Of a stretch of DNA of 64,000 nucleotides, positions 45,962 to 54,082 are shown one piece after another. This DNA is from CAWBVG01 sp963792175 (GTDB taxonomy: Bacteria > Acidobacteriota > Vicinamibacteria > Vicinamibacterales > CAVVIG01), in NCBI GenBank assembly GCA_963792175.1, contig CAWBVG010000021.1, positions 39,569-103,568 of the forward strand, in the 5' to 3' direction. Within the stretch, counting starts at the first letter, position 1; each line of letters begins with the position of its first letter. A program made the translations under genes and the position numbers. The notes under the pieces were generated by a model that did no database searches, had not been told where the DNA came from, and saw only the letters and a program-made list of their open reading frames with translations.

Positions 45962-47869
45962 TACGGCCGACTCGCGAAAAACGCAAGGACGGCATCGGCG
46001 ATTTTCGGGCCCGACCACCGCCGCCAGTTCTTCGCGCGTCGCGCGCCGCACGCCCGCGAGGCTGCCGAACGTCGTCAGCAGCGTCTTGCGGCGGCGCGGC
46101 GCCGATGCCGGGCACGTGGTCGAGCTCCGATCGCAGGTCGCGGATCGCTCGCGCGCGGCGGTGAAACGTGACGGCGAACCGATGCGCTTCGTCGCGGATG
46201 CGCTGGATGAGCAGCAGCGCCGGATCGGTGGTCGCCAGCGCAATCGGCATCCTCGCGATCGCGCGTGTAGAGCAGCTCTTCCTTCTTCGCGATGCCGACC
46301 GCGACGAGATTCGCCAGCCCGAGCTCTTCGAGCGCGGCATAGGCCGCGGACAGCTGGCCCTTGCCGCCGTCGATCAGCGACCAGGTCCGGAAACGGCCCG
46401 CCCTGCTCGAGCAGCTTGCGGTATCGGCGCAACACGACTTCGTGCATCGCGGCGAAGTCGTCCTGGACTCGGGACTCGGGATTCGGGACTCGGAACTCGG
46501 CGTTCGGGAGCACTGGACGCGGTCTTCGAGCCCCGAGTCCCGACGCCCGAATCCCCCGGATCTGATACTTCCGATACTCCGCTCGCCGCATCCGCCCGTC
46601 CTCGCAGACCACCATCGACGCGACCGTCTCGCTGCCCTGGATGGTCGAGATGTCGAAGCATTCGATGCGCCGCGGCAGCGCCGGCAGCGCCAGCACGTGC
46701 TGCAGCGTTTCGAGCGCGTCGTACTGCGCGGCCTTCGTCTGGTTGAACCGCGTCTGGTAGGCGAGCGCGGCGTTCCGGTTCGCGAGGTCGACGAAGCCGC
46801 GCTTCTCGCCGCGCTGCGGCACGCTGATCCGCACGCGGCGGCCGACGCGCTCGGACAGCCACGCTTCGAGCGCTTCGCGTTCGTCGGGCTCCGCCGGCAC
46901 GTGCACTTCCGGCGGCGCGCCGCGCACCTCGTAGAACTGCTGAATCGCCGCCGCGAGGACTTCGCCATCGCCCTGCCCGCCGCTCGAGAACGACCCGGCG
47001 ATCGCCTCCTCGGTCCCCAGCTCGATCCGCTCGACGACGCGGCCGCTGCGCACCTGGAACACCTGGATGACGGCGCCGGCCGGGCCGAGCTTGAGGCCGA
47101 ACACGTCGCGGTGCCCGAGCTCGGCCGTCGCCATTTTCTGCTGCCGATCGTGCAGCGTCTGCACGGTCCGCATCGCGTCGCGCAGCTGCGCCGCCTCCTC
47201 GAAGCGCTCGCCCGCGGCGGCCGCGAGCATCCGCGTCCGCAGCGTCTTCACGAGCTCGTCGTTCCGCCCTTCGAGGAACAGCTGCGTCAGGTCGACCGCG
47301 CGCCCGTACTCCTCCTGCGAGCAGAGCGTGTCGACGCACGGCGCGATGCAGCGCTTGATGTCGTACTCGAGGCACGGCCGCCCGCGCTTGCCGGTGATCA
47401 CCTCGTTGCACGACCGGATGCCGAACAGCCGATGCGTCAGCGACATCGTCTTGCGCGCGAAGTGCGCCGGCAGGAACGGACCGGCGTAGAAGCTGCCGTC
47501 GCGCTCGACGCGGCGCGCGACCAGCACGCGCGGGAACGCCTCGTTCGTCGTCAGCTGCAGGTAGGGGTAGTTCTTGTCGTCGCGCAGCAGGATGTTGTAT
47601 TTCGGCGTGCGCTGCTTGATCAGGTTGTTCTCGAGCGCGAGCGCCTCGACGACCGAATCGGTGACGATGACGTCGAGCCGGACGACCTCGTCCAGCAGCG
47701 CGTCGGTCTTCGGATCGCCGCCGTAGGCGCCGAGATAGTTGCGGACGCGATCGCGCAGCGCGCGCGCCTTGCCGACGTAAATCGTGTCGCCATCCGCGTT
47801 GAAGTACAGATAGACGCCGGGCTGCTCCGGCAACCGGGCGATCTGTTCCTTGAGTTCGTGGATGGGCAT
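45962..47869 (-). CDS. uvrC: Excinuclease ABC subunit C with repeat-encoded insertion, frameshifted
   Basis: Nuclease of nucleotide excision repair. GIY-YIG domain: QPGVYLYFNADGDTIYVGKA. A cysteine-rich region (GIRSCNEVITGKRGRPC, IAPCVDTLC) follows, then the UVR motif (RFEEAAQLRDAMRTVQTL), the RNase H-like domain (RIECFDISTIQGSETVASMV) and, in another frame, SLIDGGKGQLSAA and the helix-hairpin-helix SELDHVPGIG. The 3' 400 bases carry about five indels; the end used is TAA at 45962 after KIADAVLAFFASRP. Between the YRKYQIRG segment and DDFAAMHEVV, where homologues are contiguous, about 27 residues are encoded by the heptamer array at 46465-46556. Confidence 0.94.
46465..46556. repeat. GGACTCG/GGATTCG heptamer hairpin inserted in uvrC
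   Basis: Six successive 7-base words (GGACTCG, GGACTCG, GGATTCG, GGACTCG, GAACTCG, GCGTTCG) are followed, after a short gap, by complementary words. GGGACTCGGG (46471-46480) pairs exactly with CCCGAGTCCC (46532-46541), and GGGATTCGGG (46478-46487) with CCCGAATCCC (46547-46556). The array is read through in frame in uvrC. Confidence 0.9.
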
Positions 47870-47918
47870 ACGCTACTATGGCGCGTTTTCGAGCGACGCC
47901 TGAACCCTCCATTATAAC

Positions 47919-48714
47919 ATGAAGCGTCGACGACGCTTCTACGCGCGCCGCGGTGACCTTCACCGGCCATCGGCGATCTGCATGTTTCCGCTGCGCGCCA
48001 TCATCAATCTGTGCGTGCGCTGCGGATTCATCCGAACACGCTGACGCTGATCGGCGTCATCGTCAACGTCGGCGGCGGCCTGGGCGCTCGGCTTCGGCCG
48101 CTTCATGCTGGCGTTCGTGATCATGCTCGTCGCCAACATCTTCGACTTCATCGACGGCAAGGTCGCCCACCTGCTGCAGCTGCAGTCGGAGTTCGGCGCG
48201 TTCTGGGACTCGACGCTCGACCGTTTCTCGGATCTCGCGCTGCTGACCGGGCTGATCTTCCTGTACTCGAAGCTGGGCCGCAGCGACTACGTGATGGTCG
48301 CGGCGCTGGCGCTGATCTTCTCGATCATGACGAGCTACGCGCGCGCCCGCGCCGAGTCGCTGGTCGAGAAATGCAAGGTCGGGTTCATGGAGCGGCCCGA
48401 GCGCATCGTGCTCTTCATGATCGGCGCGTTCACCAACCGGATGGCCGCGCGTGCTGTGGGTGATTCTGGTGCTTTCGATCCTCGCGGTCGCCAACCGGAT
48501 CTACTACACCTATCTGGCGCTCAACCGGCTGCCGATGCCGTCGCGCGACGGGATCGCCGGCGTCTTCAACCGCGCGCTGTTCTGGACCGACGAGCGGGCG
48601 ACGATGCCGTACGACGTCTGGGTGATCGCCATCCTGGCGTTCGTCTGGCTCGACGCCGCCCGACTGGCTCGGCGATCCCGACCGCCAGCGGCCCCGGGCT
48701 CATTGGTCTGCTGA
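47919..48714 (+). CDS. CDP-alcohol phosphatidyltransferase family protein, frameshifted
   Basis: Integral membrane enzyme that transfers a phosphatidyl or similar group to an alcohol acceptor. The core motif is in IFDFIDGKVAHLLQ, then FGAFWDSTLDRFSD: D-x2-D-G-x2-A then G-x3-D-x3-D. The usual Arg of the AR pair is His here. N-terminal IHPNTLTLIGVIVNVGGGL is typical. Several indels (near 48035, 48090 and 48450) separate the parts, the last joining to LWVILVLSILAVANRIYYTY. ATG 47919 lies in a small palindrome (GAAGCGTC/GACGCTTC) and is only a best guess. Substrate not determinable. Confidence 0.8.
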
Positions 48715-48735
48715 CCTCCAGTCGGTGACGAGACC

Positions 48736-49468
48736 GTGCTAGCGGCAAGCCTCCTGTTCGCCTGGCTCACCAGTGCGCCGGCCCTCGCGGCGCGCCGACC
48801 GGCGCACGTGCCGGCCGCCCCACCCAGGATTCTCAACATCGTCCGTCAGAAGCTGAAGCCGGGCACCTCGCAGAGCTACGAAGCGCTCGAGATGCGCGAT
48901 CGTGGCCGCCTACGAACAGGCACACGTCCCGCTGTTCTGGATCATGCTTCAGTCGCGGAGCCGACGCGACGGACATCGTGTATCTGAACGTGGCGGAGTC
49001 GCTCGAGGAGTGGAACGAGCTGCCGGCGCGATACCGGAAGGCGGTCGCCGCGCATCCGGAGCTGGTGAAGATGCAGCCCGGCTGGCGACGTTCATCGCAG
49101 CGTACGACGAGCACGCTGACCACGCGGCGCGACGAGATTCCCTTCGGCCGCAGCGGCATCGATCTGCAGACGATGCGGCGCTGCGGCTGACGGTGTTCCA
49201 GGTCAGCCGGGGCACGAGGGGCGGTTCGTGGACGCCGCGCGCGGCGCCTCGGATCGCGCGGCGCCGTGGCTGTGTACGAAGCGAACGACGCGCCCACGTT
49301 CATGCTGGTCACGCCGCTGCGGACGGCGAAGCACGCCAACAAGGCGTCGACGCTGCCGCATCGGCTGCGGGGGTTGAAGGGAGATGGGACGCCGTCGGCA
49401 GACGGCGTGTACGCCGTCCGCCTGCACATGAGTCGACCCGCCGAAAGGCTGGATGGCGTAGCTGCTAG
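48736..49468 (+). CDS. Secreted hypothetical protein with two dimeric alpha/beta-barrel-like repeats, frameshifted
   Basis: GTG 48736 starts a signal peptide (LAASLLFAWLTSAPALA). Two related segments follow: ILNIVRQKLKPGTSQSYEAL with IVAAYEQAHVPLFWIMLQSR and VYLNVAESLEEWNEL, and later LRLTVFQVSRG with ANDAPTFMLVTPLRTAKHAN. Each resembles the antibiotic-biosynthesis-monooxygenase or NIPSNAP fold. At least four indels break the frame, so length and end are uncertain. Function unknown. Confidence 0.5.
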
Positions 49469-50324
49469 GCGCGCTTCCGCGCGACCGCTGAGCCTGGCGA
49501 CCGGCCGCTGGGCGCGGCGGCTTTGGCGGGCTTCTTCTTCTGTCGCGCTCACCGCGTCGAGGCTCTTCTTGAGCGCCTCCATCAGGTTGACGACCTTCGG
49601 CGGCGCCTCGACGCTCGGGCGCGACGATCTCCTCGCCGGCGATCTTCGCGTCGATGATCCGCTGCAGCCCCTCGCGGTACTCGTCCTTGTAGTCGGCCAG
49701 GTTGAGCGGCGCCTCGAACGTCTCGATCACCTGCCTCGCGAGCTTGATCTCTTCGGGCTTGACCTTCGCCGGCACCGAGTTCAGTTCCTCGACCGCGTCG
49801 ATGCTGCGGATCTCGGCGGCGTGGTGCAGCGTGTACATCGACGATGCCGCGCTCGCTGCGGCCGGACGGCGACGAGGTATTCGCGGCCGTAGAGCGCGAG
49901 CTTGCCGACGCCGACCTTGCCCTTCATGCCCGTCGCGCATCACGGCGAACGCGTCGGCCGCCATGCCGCCGTCGGGCGCCAGATAGTAGGTGCGATCGAC
50001 GTACATCGGATCGATCGCCGACTCGTCGGCGAACTGCACGAGGTCGATGACGCGCGTCGACTCCGGCCGGACCTTGTCGAAGTCCTCCTCCGACAGGACG
50101 ACGTAGCGGCCCTTCTCGAACTCGTAGCCCTTGACGATCTCGGAGTTGGGCACTTCGCGGTTGCAGTGCGGGCACCAGCGCTTCTGCTGGATGCGCGTCT
50201 GACACTCGCCGTGCAGCTGGTTGAACGAGATCGTCCCGCTCGATTCGGTCGCCGGGAACACCTTGATCGGGATGTTCACCAGGCTGATCTTGAGGAAGCC
50301 CTTCCAGGTCGCTCGTGCAGCCAT
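49465..50324 (-). CDS. ku: Ku protein (non-homologous end joining), frameshifted
   Basis: Prokaryotic Ku homodimer that binds DNA ends and recruits LigD. ATG 50324: ARATWKGFLKISLVNIPIKV, then CPHCNREVPNSEIVKGYEFE, TYYLAPDGGMAADAFAVMRD, ELNSVPAKVKPEEIKLARQV and a basic Lys/Ala C-terminus ending at TAG 49465. About 285 residues, the usual length. Three indels (near 49925, 49850 and 49620) are needed. No ligD is in the window. Confidence 0.9.
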
Positions 50325-50334
50325 AGCAGTCTCC

Positions 50335-50500
50335 AGTCGTAGTCGTCAGTCGTCAGTCGTAGTCGTCGAGTCGCAGTCGTCGATCGTCGATAGTCGGTCT
50401 CGGTCGTACGGTGTCACGTCGACGTCAGTCACGTCTATCGGCTCATCGGATGCTGACTGAAGACTACGACTCTGACTGACGACTGCGACTACGACTGACG
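50335..50500. repeat. TCGTCAG/TCGTAG word hairpin, about 166 bases
   Basis: CGTCAGTCGTAGTCG at 50351-50365 is perfectly complementary to CGACTACGACTGACG at 50486-50500. Both arms are made of 6-7 base TCGTCAG/TCGTAG words, and further words continue to about 50523. It lies in the leader of ku and at the 3' end of the next upstream gene. Confidence 0.88.
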
Positions 50501-50523
50501 ACCGATGACTGACGACTGATCGA

Positions 50524-51087
50524 CTACGCCTCGTCCCTCTCATCGTGCTCCCCGAGGTCCAGGCCGGTCCCCGTGAAGTGGATCGCGTGCTCGCCGATTT
50601 TGTCGCGCAGCAGGCGGCGCGCCGCGCTGTACTTGTCGTCGGGACCGTCAGACGGCGTGCAAGATTGCGCAGTCGCGAGATGATGACCAGCGTCACCTGA
50701 TGCTCCGTCTCCCGCCAGCTGATGCCGCCGACCTCGTTGTACGGGATGAACGCCGAATCGGCCCAGATGCCGTCCTCGTAGAACCCGCGGCCGATGCGCC
50801 GGCTGAGCGGCGTCAGGTACGCGTAGTAGACGAACATCATCGTCTCGCCGAACGCCTGCCGGTGGACGAGCACGCTTCGCGAACGACCAGGATGCCGAGC
50901 GACGACGCCGATAGCGATCGCGCATGCCGTAGTACGGCGGCTTGGGCGGCTGCCAGATCAGCAGCGCGGCGCCGGCGCCGCTTGACGAACTGGATGTACT
51001 CGAAGCAGCAGCTTCGCGTTGGCGACGAGAAACCCGGCGCCGAGCGCCAGGAGCGTCCACGTGATGACCGAGCTGTGCCTGCTGCAC
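50524..51087 (-). CDS. DUF5673-like small membrane protein, frameshifted
   Basis: About 185 residues. In corrected frames the protein begins with a membrane helix (ITWTLLALGAGFLVANAKLL) and a KPPYYGMRDRYRR segment. A PH-like soluble domain follows: GFYEDGIWADSAFIPYNEVG, GISWRETEHQVTLVIISRLR, ARRLTVP and ARRLLRDKIGEHAIHFTGTG, ending GEHDERDEA. This matches my memory of DUF5673 proteins of unknown function. At least three indels lie near 51060, 50990 and 50880, and one near 50650. Confidence 0.55.
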   Translation of the reverse strand: MQQAQLGHHVDAPGARRRVSRRQREAAASSTSSSSSGAGAALLIWQPPKPPYYGMRDRYRRRRSASWSFAKRARPPAGVRRDDDVRLLRVPDAAQPAHRPRVLRGRHLGRFGVHPVQRGRRHQLAGDGASGDAGHHLATAQSCTPSDGPDDKYSAARRLLRDKIGEHAIHFTGTGLDLGEHDERDEA

Positions 51088-51099
51088 GGCGCCGATCCT

Positions 51100-51713
51100 C
51101 TACGACCTTTTCGGCGGTCGGCGAGGTGGGGATCGAAACAGTGGCGGCAGCGCGCTTCGTAGAGCCCGGTCGCGCCGACCAGCACCCGATCGCTGCTCGC
51201 CACCAGCCGCTGCGTGTGGTTCGCCGGATCGCCGCAGACGACGCAGATCGCGAGCGTCTTGGTGATGTACTCGGCAATCGCCAGCAGCTGCGGCATCGGC
51301 TCGAACGGACGGCCGAGGTAGTCCTGATCGAGGCCCGCGACGATCACCCGCTTGCCGCGGTCCGCCAGCGTGTTGCACGCCGCCGGCAGATTCGCGTCGA
51401 AGAACTGCCCTTCGTCGATGCCGACGACTTCGGTGTCCTCGTCCACATGCTCGACCAGCTCGTCCGAGCTGCGAACGTTCTGCGACGGGATGCGCATGTC
51501 GCTGTGCGACACGATGTGGTCTTCGCTGAAGCGGTTGTCGATCAGCGGCTTGAAGATCTGCACCTTCTGCTTGGCGATTTGCGCGCGGCGCAGCCGGCGG
51601 ATCAGCTCCTCGCTCTTGCCGCTGAACATGCTGCCGGTGACGACCTCGATCCAGCCCGAGTGCCGGAATCGTGAATTGGTGAGCTGATGATCTGGCGAAT
51701 TGGCGAGTGCCAT
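51100..51713 (-). CDS. tdk: Thymidine kinase with repeat-encoded N-terminus
   Basis: Salvage kinase making dTMP. P-loop GWIEVVTGSMFSGKSEELIR, catalytic and binding segments VVGIDEGQFFDA, VIVAGLDQDYLGRPFEPMPQ, and two zinc-binding pairs CVVCGDPANHTQR and RCRHCFDPHL. The first 18 codons before SGWIEV are encoded by GAATTGG-type words (51669-51706) and are not part of the family. ATG 51713 is used, though the original start may have been nearer GWIEV. One indel near the 3' end is needed to reach the stop at 51100. It follows efp by one base. Confidence 0.92.
51669..51706. repeat. GAATTGGTGA/GAATTGGCGA words at the tdk 5' end
   Basis: GAATTGGTGAGC and GCGAATTGGCGAG repeat the words of the element at 22421-22483, but without the second, complementary arm. 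Confidence 0.7.
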
Positions 51714-51714
51714 C

Positions 51715-52281
51715 TCAGACCCGCGACTGATATTCGCCGGTCTCGGTGTTGACGCGGACCTTGTCGCCTTCGTTGACGAACGACGGGACGTTGATGACCA
51801 GGCCGGTTTCGAGCGTCGCCGGCTTGATCTGCGCGCTGGCGGTCGCGCCCTTGATGCCGGGCACGGTTTCCTTGACGACGAGATCGACGGTCGGCGGCAG
51901 CTCGATGCCGACCGGCTCGACGTCGTAGAACTCGACGCGGATCAGCATCTCGGCGACCAGATAGTCCTTCGAGTCGCCGAGCGCCTCGGCGGTGATGTGG
52001 ATCTGCTCGTAGCTCGACGTGTCCATGAAGTAGAACGCGTCGCCGTCGTTGTAGAGATACTGCATCTCGCGCTCGTCGAGAATCGCCCGTTCGACGTCTT
52101 CTTCCGCCCGGAACTTGTGGTCGGCGAGCGCCGAGCTCCGGATGTTCCGCATGCGGACCTGGATGTGCGCGCGCTTGTTTCCCGGCGTGAGATGGTGCAG
52201 CTCGAGAATCCGGAACAGGTCGTTGCCGACCTTGATGAGCATGCCTTTACGCAGTCGTGTCGCCTGAACGGAGGAGGCCAT
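51715..52281 (-). CDS. efp: Elongation factor P
   Basis: Relieves ribosome stalling at polyproline. 188 residues in three beta-barrel domains: N-terminal KOW-like part (QATRLRKGMLIKVGNDLFRI), middle OB fold (DGDAFYFMDTSSYEQIHI) and C-terminal OB fold ending NEGDKVRVNTETGEYQSRV. The loop that reaches the peptidyl centre reads TPGNKRAH: position 35, the site of the modified lysine in E. coli, is Asn, with Lys and Arg following. No EpmA or EarP homologue is nearby. The window has many proline-rich secreted proteins that would need EF-P. Confidence 0.95.
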   Translation of the reverse strand: MASSVQATRLRKGMLIKVGNDLFRILELHHLTPGNKRAHIQVRMRNIRSSALADHKFRAEEDVERAILDEREMQYLYNDGDAFYFMDTSSYEQIHITAEALGDSKDYLVAEMLIRVEFYDVEPVGIELPPTVDLVVKETVPGIKGATASAQIKPATLETGLVINVPSFVNEGDKVRVNTETGEYQSRV

Positions 52282-52303
52282 TCGTCACCTGTATATCCTT
52301 GAG

Positions 52304-52325
52304 ATCGTAGCACATATGCTACGAT
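52304..52325 (+). promoter_or_regulatory. Stem-loop over the hsp20 start codon
   Basis: ATCGTAGC (52304-52311) and GCTACGAT (52318-52325) form a perfect 8-base-pair stem with a 6-base loop. The hsp20 ATG at 52324 begins inside the right arm. In RNA this would hide the start codon, as in RNA thermometers; in DNA it would be a dyad operator. No good ribosome site lies outside it. Confidence 0.5.
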
Positions 52326-52773
52326 GCGAGACGTGGCCATCACGCGGTGGGATCCGCTGCGCGACCTGCTCGCGCTGCACGAACAGCTCGGTCAACTGGT
52401 CGGCAGCGACGCGCCGGGCTGGACTCCGCCGGTCGATCTGTACGAGACGGCGAACGAGTTCGTGCTCAGCGCGGAACTGCCCGGCCTGACCCGCGACGAC
52501 ATCGACATCCACGCCGAGGACAGCCGCATCACGATTCGCGGTGCCCGGATCTCGACGCCCGGCCGCGATATTCCGTGCGAGCAGTATCACCGGGTCGAGC
52601 GCGGCCACGGCCGCTTTTCACGAGCCTTCGGACTGCCCGAGCGCATCGACGTCGGTCGCGTGACCGCCGATTTGAAGGATGGCGTGTTGACGGTGGTGAT
52701 TCCGAAGGCCGGCGACCGTGCGGCACGGAGGATCGTCGTAGGTTCGGCTGACGCCGGATCTCACGAGGAATAG
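52324..52773 (+). CDS. Small heat-shock protein (Hsp20/alpha-crystallin)
   Basis: A 149-residue holdase chaperone. Alpha-crystallin domain from about 35 to 130: PPVDLYETANEFVLSAELPG, then RFSRAFGLPERIDVGRVTAD and the conserved A-x-x-x-D-G-V-L-x-V-x-I-P motif in ADLKDGVLTVVIPKAG. It is followed after 4 bases by the HtrA-type protease, a sensible stress operon. Confidence 0.93.
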   Translation: MRDVAITRWDPLRDLLALHEQLGQLVGSDAPGWTPPVDLYETANEFVLSAELPGLTRDDIDIHAEDSRITIRGARISTPGRDIPCEQYHRVERGHGRFSRAFGLPERIDVGRVTADLKDGVLTVVIPKAGDRAARRIVVGSADAGSHEE

Positions 52774-52777
52774 CCCG

Positions 52778-53977
52778 ATGCGGCGCCTGCTGCTTTCGAT
52801 CGTGCTCGTCGCCGCCGGATTCGTCGGCGGCCTGGTGGTCACAGGTTTTGTGCGGGCCGCCGAAGAGCTCCGCGCGACCGAGCCATCGCCACCCGCCGCA
52901 ACTCCGGCACTCGAGCAGCGGCCTGGCGCGGTCGCACAGCCCGCAGCGCCGCCCAGCTACGCTGCCAGCAGCGGGCCGGATTTCACTCGCGTCGCAGGCC
53001 AGACGGTCAAGGGCGTCGCCAACATCTCGTCGCTGCAGGTCGTCCGCCGGCCGAACTCTCCGTTCGTCAACGATCCGTTCTTCCGCTATTTCTTCGGCGA
53101 CGATGATGCGTTCGGATCGCGCGATCGGCGATCGCTCAGCCTCGGGTCGGGCGTCATCATCTCGCCCGACGGCTACGTCGTCACGAACAACCACGTCGTC
53201 GGCGAGAACGTGCGCGAGATCACGATTGCGCTGCCCGACAAGCGCGAAATCAAGGGCAAGGTGATCGGCACCGATCCGACGACCGACATCGCGCTCCTGA
53301 AGATTCAAGTCTCCGGCCTGCCGGTTGTGCCGTGGGGCGATTCGAACCAGCTCAAGGTCGGCGAGTGGGTGCTGGCGATCGGCAGCCCCTTTCAGTTGAG
53401 CCAGACGGTGACCGCCGGCATCGTCAGCGCGACCGGGCGCGCCAACATGGGCTTCGCGCAATACGAGGATTTCATTCAGACCGACGCCGCCATCAATCCG
53501 GGAAATTCGGGCGGCGCCCTGGTCAACACGCGGGGCGAGCTGGTTGGCATCAACACCGGGATCTACAGCGAGAGCGGCGGCTACCAGGGAATCGGCTTCG
53601 CGGTTCCCAGCAATCTGGCGCGCCGGATCGTCGACGATCTGATGAAGTTCGGCGAGGTGCGCCGGGGAACGATCGGATACATCGGCGTCGAGAAGCTGAC
53701 GCCGCAGTTGGCGGAAGAAGTCGGCGCCACGAGCCTCAACGGCGCGCTGGTGTCAACGATGCGGCGTGTCTCGGAGGCTTACGACGCCGGGCTGCGGCCG
53801 GGCGACGTCATCGTGGCGTTCAACGGGCATCAGATCGACGACCCGTCGCAGTTCTCGCGCCTCGTTTCCGACGCGCCCATTGGATCGACGGCCACCGTCA
53901 AAGTGTTGCGCAACGGCCGGACGATGGAGTTCAAGCTGCCGATCGTCTCGAGCTCGCGCGCCGCCGCACGACGATAA
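52778..53977 (+). CDS. HtrA/DegP-type periplasmic serine protease
   Basis: A 399-residue protein. N-terminal membrane anchor or signal (RLLLSIVLVAAGFVGGLVVT), Pro/Ala linker, trypsin-like domain with the triad His in VVTNNHVVGENV, Asp in TTDIALLKIQ and Ser in AAINPGNSGGALVN. A single PDZ domain (about 300-390) starts near GYIGVEKLTPQ and contains GLRPGDVIVAFNG. It degrades or refolds envelope proteins. Directly downstream of hsp20. The frame is intact. Confidence 0.95.
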   Translation: MRRLLLSIVLVAAGFVGGLVVTGFVRAAEELRATEPSPPAATPALEQRPGAVAQPAAPPSYAASSGPDFTRVAGQTVKGVANISSLQVVRRPNSPFVNDPFFRYFFGDDDAFGSRDRRSLSLGSGVIISPDGYVVTNNHVVGENVREITIALPDKREIKGKVIGTDPTTDIALLKIQVSGLPVVPWGDSNQLKVGEWVLAIGSPFQLSQTVTAGIVSATGRANMGFAQYEDFIQTDAAINPGNSGGALVNTRGELVGINTGIYSESGGYQGIGFAVPSNLARRIVDDLMKFGEVRRGTIGYIGVEKLTPQLAEEVGATSLNGALVSTMRRVSEAYDAGLRPGDVIVAFNGHQIDDPSQFSRLVSDAPIGSTATVKVLRNGRTMEFKLPIVSSSRAAARR

Positions 53978-54082
53978 ACCAGATGATCGCGAGCGAGCTT
54001 CGGCTTAGCAGCGCAAAGATGTGCGACCACGGCCAATCGTCGCTGCATAGATTGCGATCTCGGCGGTTAACGTGGACGCGTA
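53978..54082. other. Short convergent gap
   Basis: About 105 bases between the converging protease and threonine synthase stops. Nothing recognised; no word array or clear terminator hairpin. Confidence 0.4.

Noticed and set aside
49900..50324. A LigD domain next to ku
   Set aside because: No ligase, polymerase or phosphoesterase motif was found in the flanking frames.
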